This document shows, one piece after another, positions 57,794-64,000 of a DNA stretch of 64,000 nt. The notes under the pieces are model-generated. The model saw only the letters and a program-made list of their open reading frames with translations, was not told where the DNA came from and ran no database searches. How positions within the stretch are numbered: position 1 is the stretch's first letter; every line of letters starts with the position of its first letter. Source of the stretch: Apoderus coryli (lineage: Eukaryota; Arthropoda; Insecta; Coleoptera; Attelabidae); NCBI GenBank assembly GCA_911728435.2, contig OU452200.1:31449715-31513714 (forward strand), read 5' to 3'. A program made the translations under genes and the position numbers.

Positions 57794-58393
57794 TTATGTG
57801 AATCTTTTCATTATTACATTTGGCGTAAATTTTATTGTTACAGTCCAGACATTTTTATTTCCATATTTCTTCTTCGCTCTTTGAAAAAGTTCAGAGTTTG
57901 ATCTTGTTAATTCTTCAACGATACTCATCCTGGTTCCTTTTAAGTTTCTTCTGTTATAAAACATTTCGTTTCGCTGACCATTTCGAACAAATTGCACTAG
58001 GACTGGTCGTGGTTTGCTTTGATTTTTTTGCCTTTTTCCTATTCGATAGTATGAGTCGAGTTGACAATTCCGAACCAATAGTTTATCAGCGAAAGTTTCG
58101 TTTAAAACATCTCCAAGATTTTCCTCATCACTCTCAGGAAATCCATATATTCTTAGCTTGTTTCGAACTGTACAATATTCAAAACGCTATAATTTTGATG
58201 TTAACTCTACATTTTCGGCTTCCAAATAATTTACGTGAGTTTCTAAATCAGTGAGTTGTTGGGACAACTTTTCTAGACGGTCAGAAACAGCAGCAGCAAT
58301 TTTATCTACCAGCTCGTTAACAAAAACTGTGTCTGATAAGCATTCCTTTATTAAATCTTTAATTTAAAATTTTTGATGTTTAGTATACGGCAT
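57794..58393 (-). pseudogene. LINE A ORF1 (nucleic-acid chaperone), broken
   Basis: Starts MPYTKHQKF then a stop; continues with IKECLSDTVFVNELVDKIAA, a heptad-type coiled coil (RLEKLSQQLTDLETHVNYLE), a second stop, then NKLRIYGFPESDEENLGDVL and frame 58078-57794 (LDSYYRIGKRQKNQSKPRP, LVQFVRNGQRNEMFYNRR, KGTRMSIVEELTRSN). Coiled coil plus RRM-like domain is the usual ORF1p layout. Two in-frame stops make it non-functional. Confidence 0.75.
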
Positions 58394-59657
58394 TTTGGTA
58401 TAATACTACTTCACTGTATTTTTGGTATATGTGTTTATTTTTTGTTTAATTATTCTAGCACTTAAAATACCTGATTGTTAAATAATCGAATAGCTTTAAA
58501 ATCGTACATAAACACTCGCGATTTACTGTAAATAATTAAATTGTTGCGGGAGCCATCCAACACACGTTCACTCACTATAGACCATCTAGACAAAAAAAAA
58601 AAAACATCATATACATTTCTCAGCAAGGGAGGTGAACTACAGTATGAGAATTGTTAACGGGGATCACGGGCTAGTACAGAGATCATATGTGAAATTCTTG
58701 GGTGTTGACATTGACTCGCAGCTAAATTGGTACAAACAAATCGAGACCGTTTGTGTGAAGCTCTGCAGACTTTCGTTCTTAGTTTGGAAATTGAGAAACT
58801 TTGTTTCAATTGATATATTGCAATCATTTTATTTTGCAAATGTTAATTCAGTCCTGTGTTATTCCGTCGTGAGATACTAGTGCTGCCAAAAAGGATTACC
58901 AGAACAATGATATTCAAATCCGCCAGATATTCCTGCCGTCAATTTATCAAAGATCTAAAAACTCTAACAGTAACATCAATTTACATTTTGGAGTGTGTGT
59001 TCTACGTATATTCGAACATTGAGCGGTTTACGAGCACAGGTCAAATTTCTAACTACGATCTTAGAGATAATTTAAATTTAAGACTACCTGTACACCGTCT
59101 CTCTCTCTCAGCAAATAGTTGCCTTATAATGCCTATTAAGTTGTATAATCATCTGCCTTATCATCTAAAAGTGAATACAGCTCCGAGTAAATTCAAACGA
59201 AACGTAAGGGACTGGTTACTTGAATTCAGTTTTTATTCGTTAAATGAATATTTTGTCAATGATTAGGTGTTTTTGTGAAATGTAATTATACAATCCATGT
59301 CTTCTATACTACTTATTTATTTCTTTTTTTAATACATGTATTTTTGTTTGTGACCATTGTACTCGTATTATATTACGACGTTGTGACGCATTCTATGTAC
59401 ATAGTTGTACCTCATGAATAAAGACTATTATTATTATTATTAATTAGTAACTATTCAGACACTAATATTTATCACGTCATCACAAAATTCAAAGTCCTTG
59501 CTTTGACAAAACGCGTTTTTTCAAATGATAAGTGGCCCAAGAGTTTAACAGCAATTCAAAAATTAAAAAAGTAATGCGTATGTATCAAAAAACAATGAGT
59601 GCGTCGATAACACTATCAAATTTTAATATACTAAAAAAAGTATGAAATCTAACTAGA

Positions 59658-59663
59658 TATAAA
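59658..59663 (+). promoter_or_regulatory. TATA box of GMC gene 2
   Basis: TATAAA 71-76 bases before the ATG at 59734, in sequence homologous to the GMC gene 1 promoter. Confidence 0.6.
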
Positions 59664-59733
59664 GGGACACACACATCAATATTTCTAACATTCTTAGATA
59701 TACTCGTTAATACGGTTCAAACTATTCCTCAGA

Positions 59734-62700
59734 ATGTCAAAATTTGTAGTTATTTTTACAATCGCGCTTTTGGTAAGCAGTAGCAATGCTTCAGACACGC
59801 TAGAAGAATTTAAAACAATGTTTACTAACAATGTCACTGCAGCACAATATTTTGTGATGCCAGTTGATAATTCAAAATTGATTGGCAGTGCGGACACTTC
59901 AACTGAAGCAGGTAAGAAAAAAATCTCCATATCTAATAGTATCAAAATAAATGCTTCTAACTTCTTTACTCTAAAGATATTTAAAGTATAAAATAGCAGC
60001 ATTAAAATTATGGAGATATTTAGAAAAAATGTTGCTCTATAATTAAAATGAACTGTTGCCCTCCAGGTCATTTACCTTTCGCGTAAGACTCTTGGTTCTA
60101 AAATTGAAACATTTTCAAATAAAATATATGTTTATTTATATTAAGTAAAAACATTTTGGGGTATCAGCCTAATTAAGTAAAAGCCTCTTTTCACTTTCCA
60201 AGCTTTCGAAATAATTTTAATTCCTTCTTCAGGGCTAAAATATTTTACAATATGTGATTACCTTAAAAATCTAGAAGAAACCAACTAAACGTGACAAACT
60301 GTACAATAAAAGCAATATTACCTTTTTTAAAAGTAAGTCGAGTTAATTAATTAAATTGTTCTCAAAAATCAAACAATTAATCTGTATATTAACAATACTT
60401 GATTGAGAAAAACAAAGATTATAATAAATAGGTAAAATCGCAAACATTTTTCTTACTCGTGTAGCTACATACATGCCTATATATAATATATATCCAAATT
60501 TTCTCATATCTTAAAAAAAATCCGTTTCCTTTATTTAAGAAATCGTGAAATATGTATCATCTTCCTGCTTTCTGCTATTATTGTTAATTGATAAAACTGA
60601 AATTAAATAAAGCATTCATACCGATTGAGTATGAAGTGTAGAATCCCCTGGATATTTCCGAAAGTAATCGTTATTTGGAAAAACATTTTAAAGAAAAGTT
60701 ATTTGGTATAATTTTTGCCACAACCTGCCGATGTTCAATTTTTTATAACGTTAACAGCTTTGTTGCTATGGCAACCAATTTTTGTGTTTTTTTTAAATGA
60801 TATGGTATATTTTTAGATCTATTTCTGAATACGACAAAGTAAAATTTTGATAGGGTTACGTTAGTAAATAATTGAGAAAAATCAATCATGCTCAATTTTT
60901 CCATGTACGCAATCACAAAAGGAAATATATACACCTATGCAGTTTAAACAAGACAGTACTGGAGGAATCCCTGTAGGTGTTTTTAGCAATTTCATTTATG
61001 GAAATATTTTTACTTTCCTGAACCATTTGGTTGTCAATAAATTTATTTTTTCTACATTAAAAACTGTCACAAGGAAATTAACAAGTGCACGGGCATTAAA
61101 AGCTCTCTACATCGTTGTAATACAATGTCCTTAAAAATTAGAATTGAAGCCTCAGAAAAGTTAATTATTTCCACTTGTCAGCAGTTGACTTCTCAAACAT
61201 AAAATTCACTCTGTCTTGCCATCCCACATATTTTTATTATATTTTATGAGGTTGTTATACATCAGATGTGTTTTGTTGAATAATAATTCATGTTCAATTT
61301 CTTCAGCATCTTGTTCGCATACTGAATAAAGCAGACGTTGAAATTCTGTCATTATTAATTTTCTGTGACCTTTGGAGAGGGCGCATGATTGCTCCAGATC
61401 GCCTGAGATACGTGAAATATACAAAGCAGCAAATTTGCTTCAGGAAAACCAGTTCTTAAAGCATTTCGTTCTACTTGTGAGTCATAATAACATTGGGAAA
61501 ACCATAGCCACCAAATCCTTCAGCTCCTAGAGTTTCACACTAAAAACTAATGTATAATTGCCGTCACTTTGTTCATTATGTAAAACACATGCTAAGGGTA
61601 TAGCCCCAATTTTAGTAGCACCAAACAAAATCGTAACAGACATATGAGTTTGATCACAGGAACCACTGGAATCAATGAACACAATATCATGTGCGAAGCT
61701 GCATTTGTGAGCGCGTAACATAATTGGAGTATTATTATTAATGGGGTTTCTGTGATGATTAATATTATTCCATCTTTACGTAAGGTTTCTTGCTTCAGTC
61801 GCAGTACTTCCATGCTTTTTTCTTGGCGCGTCCCAAAATTGGCCGTTCTAGAATTAAAATTCATAAATAGACTCGGCTAGTCTTTTTCAAGAAATTCTTT
61901 TTTTTTTTTTTTCCAAATTCACAAACATTTCTTTTTCCTTTTTTTTATTATTACATTTTACATTATTACATCTCTAGAGATTGTAGAACAAGGTCGTAGA
62001 TACGTAGTTAAAAACAAAATGTTATAATAAAAAAAAGGAAAAAGAAATGTTTGTAAATTTGGAAAAAAAAAAGAGGAATTTCTTGAAAAAGACTAGCCGA
62101 GTCTAGTCGAAACGTTGAAAAAAAAAATGACATGAAACGATTAAAAAAATAGTTTCAATAAAAATTATTTTTTAAATTTGTGAACCTCATCCCAAGAAAA
62201 GGACAAAAAAAAAGAAAGAAATTGAAGAACAAGGTTCAAGAATAATAAAATAAGAAAAAAATATTTAAGAAATGTCTTTTTCGTGTCTAATACGTAAATA
62301 ACTGAAGGGTTCAGCATGCACAACCCTCTGACTGTGGTCGAGGTTTATCTAAAAAAATATGACGTGAAAGTTTTAAAAGATTTCTTTGATCTGCGCAGTG
62401 ATTCAGTTATTTCGTATTAAAAAATATATAAGGTGGCTCATTAATCTAGCCATCCTTTGCAAAGTTTATTAATTGTATGAATTGAGCCGGATTTTTCAAA
62501 ATTAATGATCTTGATATTTTGAGCAAAATGTTCTTTTTAGCTTTAAAGGAACTGGTACTGACAATCTTACAGCTGAAAAATATTTAAATTTGCTAAGAGA
62601 AGAAATTTTACGCGCAGTTGTTGGCAGTGCGCCCAATTCATGAAGTTTGGTTACAGCAGGACGGTGCTCCTAGTCATTTTGGGAGAGACGTGCGGGAATA

Positions 62701-63875
62701 TTTGGGTGAAGTTTTTGCAGAAAGATGGATTGGTCGTCGAGGAGCTATCGAATTGCCACCCTGTGATTTTTTTCTTTGGGGTCAGCATCTACAAAAACAG
62801 ACCAATAAATTTGGAAGAACTGTGAGGTGGAGAATCTAGAAAAATATTACCTGTCATGCTAGTAAAAGTCAGAAATTGATTTGAAAGGACTCCAATTGTA
62901 CGCAAATAACAACGCACAACATTTTCAACATTTGTTGGATTAGCAGTTTTTAATATTAGGTGGTTGGATTTGATTTTCCTTTTACCAATTGTTTTTTGCA
63001 TTAAATTTTTATTTGTCCGTATATTGACATTTTATTTTACAATTTACAAGTATTTTCAATTGACAGCTACAGCTAGAATGATTTCCATGGTAAGTCTTAT
63101 AAAAATTTAATGTTAATGAACTGTAAACGAAGAAAACGATTGTTTTATAAAACAGTGTTTTCTCAATTATTTTCTAATGTAACCCTATAAAAGTTTTGTG
63201 TTGTCGTATCCTGAAATAAATGGTCTACCTAAAAATGAAAAGAAATATATACCATGTCACATAAACAAAAAAAAATACGCGTTCAGCACAGAATACTTCT
63301 TTCACGAGAGAGAGAGAAAGAGAGAGACGTTAAGCCGCTATATACATAATAGTGTATGGTATAGGATATAGTGTGTAGCATACATCATCTCTGTCTCTCT
63401 CTCTCTCCCTCATATTTGTTATATGTTTCATCTCTTTTGCGAGACGAAAATGTTATAAATTGTGTCGTGACGCGACCCATTGGGCAAGTCTTATAAAAAT
63501 TGTTGTGATTCATGAAGACCAATAATATGTTGATGGCAAACGAATCACATACATTTTACCATAACAACTAGAATTGGCTTATAACTTTGAAAATTGTATC
63601 AATTTAATCATATTTAAAATGGCTCTGAACTACCTATTTTAAAATCTCTCCTGATTTAGTTTTTGGATCATTTGATTTAATTATCGTTGGAGCTGGTGCG
63701 GCTGGAGCACTTCTGGCAAACAGATTGTCCGAAATTTCAAGTGTATCAGTGCTATTACTCGAAGCTGGAGGCGAAGAGAATGAGTTCAGTGACATACTTG
63801 GAGTCAGCATGTATACACAATTCTCAGATATGAACTGGGGTTATAACACTACAGCCCAGGCGAATGCCGGCTTAG
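59734..63875 (+). CDS. Second GMC oxidoreductase copy, exons 1-2 (continues beyond the window)
   Basis: Exon 1 is 59734-59911 (signal peptide [19 protein letters not shown], mature [18 protein letters not shown]; donor GCAG/GTAAGA, phase 1). Exon 2 is 63660-63875 (acceptor [27 protein letters not shown] with the FAD motif GAGAAG, then [16 protein letters not shown], donor G/GTAATA). Exon lengths (178 and 216 nt) and phases equal those of GMC gene 1, and only scattered residues differ. No lesion is visible in these exons, so the gene may be functional if exons 3-6 lie downstream. Same secreted FAD enzyme family; substrate unknown. Confidence 0.85.
60930..61864 (-). pseudogene. MULE-type transposase remnant in intron 1 of GMC gene 2
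   Basis: Minus frames: [39 protein letters not shown] (61721-61527), then [20 protein letters not shown] and [20 protein letters not shown] (61424-61206), and a decayed end to about 60930. Counterpart of 24306-25240. The plus frame 60937-61134 is its shadow. Confidence 0.65.
61866..62105. repeat. Palindromic insertion with 85-bp arms
   Basis: 61868-61955 is inverted at 62019-62103 (GACTCGGCTAGTCTTTTTCA, CAAATTC/TT and AAACATTTCTTTTTCC and complements), around a 60-base loop. The right arm runs into a GTCTAGTCGAAACGTTG motif similar to the Penelope-associated CGAAAC hairpins. Absent at the equivalent place in GMC gene 1. Confidence 0.7.
62535..62840 (+). pseudogene. DUF4817-type DDE transposase fragment
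   Basis: [20 protein letters not shown], then after a frameshift [40 protein letters not shown] and [11 protein letters not shown]. The usual WPPRSPDLTPxDFFLWG segment has lost seven residues, and the frame shifts before RPIHE. Dead fragment in GMC gene 2 intron 1. Confidence 0.75.
63306..63409. repeat. GA-rich and CT-rich tracts facing each other
   Basis: A GAGAGAGAGAAAGAGAGAG tract (about 63306-63327) and a TCTCTGTCTCTCTCTCTCTC tract (about 63381-63407) are complementary across 55 bases. Could pair as a hairpin or bind GAGA-type factors. Located in intron 1 of GMC gene 2. Confidence 0.7.
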
Positions 63876-63944
63876 GTAATAATAATAATTATTAATTAGA
63901 ATCGAAAAACATACTTCTTCTCCACCAACTATAAAAACCTTGTT

Positions 63945-63995
63945 TCTTTTTTTTAATACAGGGACATGTTTCGGAGCCTCAACCTTCAGAAAAAC
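63945..63995 (-). repeat. Penelope-like CGAAAC hairpin remnant after exon 2 of GMC gene 2
   Basis: Minus strand CTGAAGGTTGAGGCTCCG then AAACATGTCCCTG: a degenerate hammerhead-type core (CTGANGA lost, GAAAC kept). The equivalent block lies at 23110-23160 in intron 2 of GMC gene 1, again just past exon 2, so it predates the duplication. Confidence 0.45.
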
Positions 63996-64000
63996 AGTTT

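Larger units (their letters stand above)
38411..58605 (-). mobile_element. LINE family A (copy 2), full-length in outline, host of four later insertions
   Basis: Reading the minus strand from 58605 down: ORF1 (58393-57794), endonuclease (57418-57267), SINE (57253-56960), endonuclease continued (56946-55972), reverse transcriptase (55924-55182), TIR element (55179-54198), RT YADD segment (54195-54053), Gypsy-2 (54048-47610), C-terminal region (47605-46903), 3' UTR, Gypsy-1 (46775-38709) and the rest of the 3' UTR with an ATAAT-rich tail at 38411. Each insertion has its own target duplication. With insertions removed the LINE is about 4.3-4.5 kb. Frameshifts and stops in both ORFs show it is dead. 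Confidence 0.85.
38165..59440 (+). pseudogene. LINE family B (copy 2), split by the LINE A nest
   Basis: Left part 38165-38410 (TTCAAAAGGATATGAATG block, the GYECLKHMW region) and right part 58606-59440 belong to one plus-strand LINE. The right part reads MRIVNGDHGLVQRSYVKFLG, VDIDSQLNWYKQIETVCVKL, then frame 58856-59266 (ITRTMIFKSARYSCRQFI, LRDNLNLRLPVHRLS, SKFKRNVRDWLLEF) to a stop, with the 3' tail AATAAAG plus TAT/ATT repeat near 59420. LINE A lies between, flanked by the A-rich duplication GAAAAAACA(A)AT (38398-38410; about 58594-58608). An extra 85 bases near 38209-38300 are absent from copy 1. Confidence 0.8.

Overview
The window is AT-rich (my estimate from reading, about 70%) animal nuclear DNA with spliced genes. 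It looks like an insect, most plausibly a beetle. The evidence for an insect is a Rebers-Riddiford RR-1 cuticle protein gene, secreted GMC oxidoreductase genes of the insect glucose-dehydrogenase type, and insect-style gypsy, LINE, Penelope-like, MULE and DUF4817-type transposon remnants. The beetle assignment is inference only.

Layout. 1-7150: a three-exon cuticular protein gene (+), whose large second intron holds a foldback element carrying a LINE tail. 7150-13650: gene-poor, with one arm (8410-11480) of an inverted duplication and a decayed duplicate of two GMC exons (12530-12960). 13728-25787: a complete six-exon GMC oxidoreductase gene on the minus strand (619 aa by my exon joining); its introns contain a solo LTR, a 300-bp (ATAAT)60 array, Penelope-like sequence with hammerhead-ribozyme cores, and a MULE transposase remnant. 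26100-30345: LINE fragments. 30400-37330: a spacer with the partner of the 8410-11480 arm, an LTR fragment and a tandem repeat. 37328-64000: an inverted copy of the GMC promoter side and first two exons, now on the plus strand (exon 1 at 59734, exon 2 at 63660-63875, continuing past the window).

The right-hand copy has been split by a 20-kb nest: a plus-strand LINE (family B) was hit by a minus-strand LINE (family A, 38411-58605). LINE A was then hit by two full-length gypsy-type LTR elements, a TIR DNA transposon and a probable SINE. Both gypsy elements keep long open frames, matching LTR pairs and 4-bp target duplications, so both are young. Gypsy-1 (minus) encodes Gag and a Pol fused in frame to a baculovirus-F-like envelope region. 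Gypsy-2 (plus) encodes Gag and Pol, plus a small ORF with an N-myristoylation-type start and one membrane segment.

Only two host gene families are supported: the cuticle protein (extracellular chitin binding) and the GMC oxidoreductases (secreted FAD enzymes). They have no visible joint pathway. Nearly everything else is mobile DNA. Exon joins and element boundaries were made by eye; percent identities were not computed.
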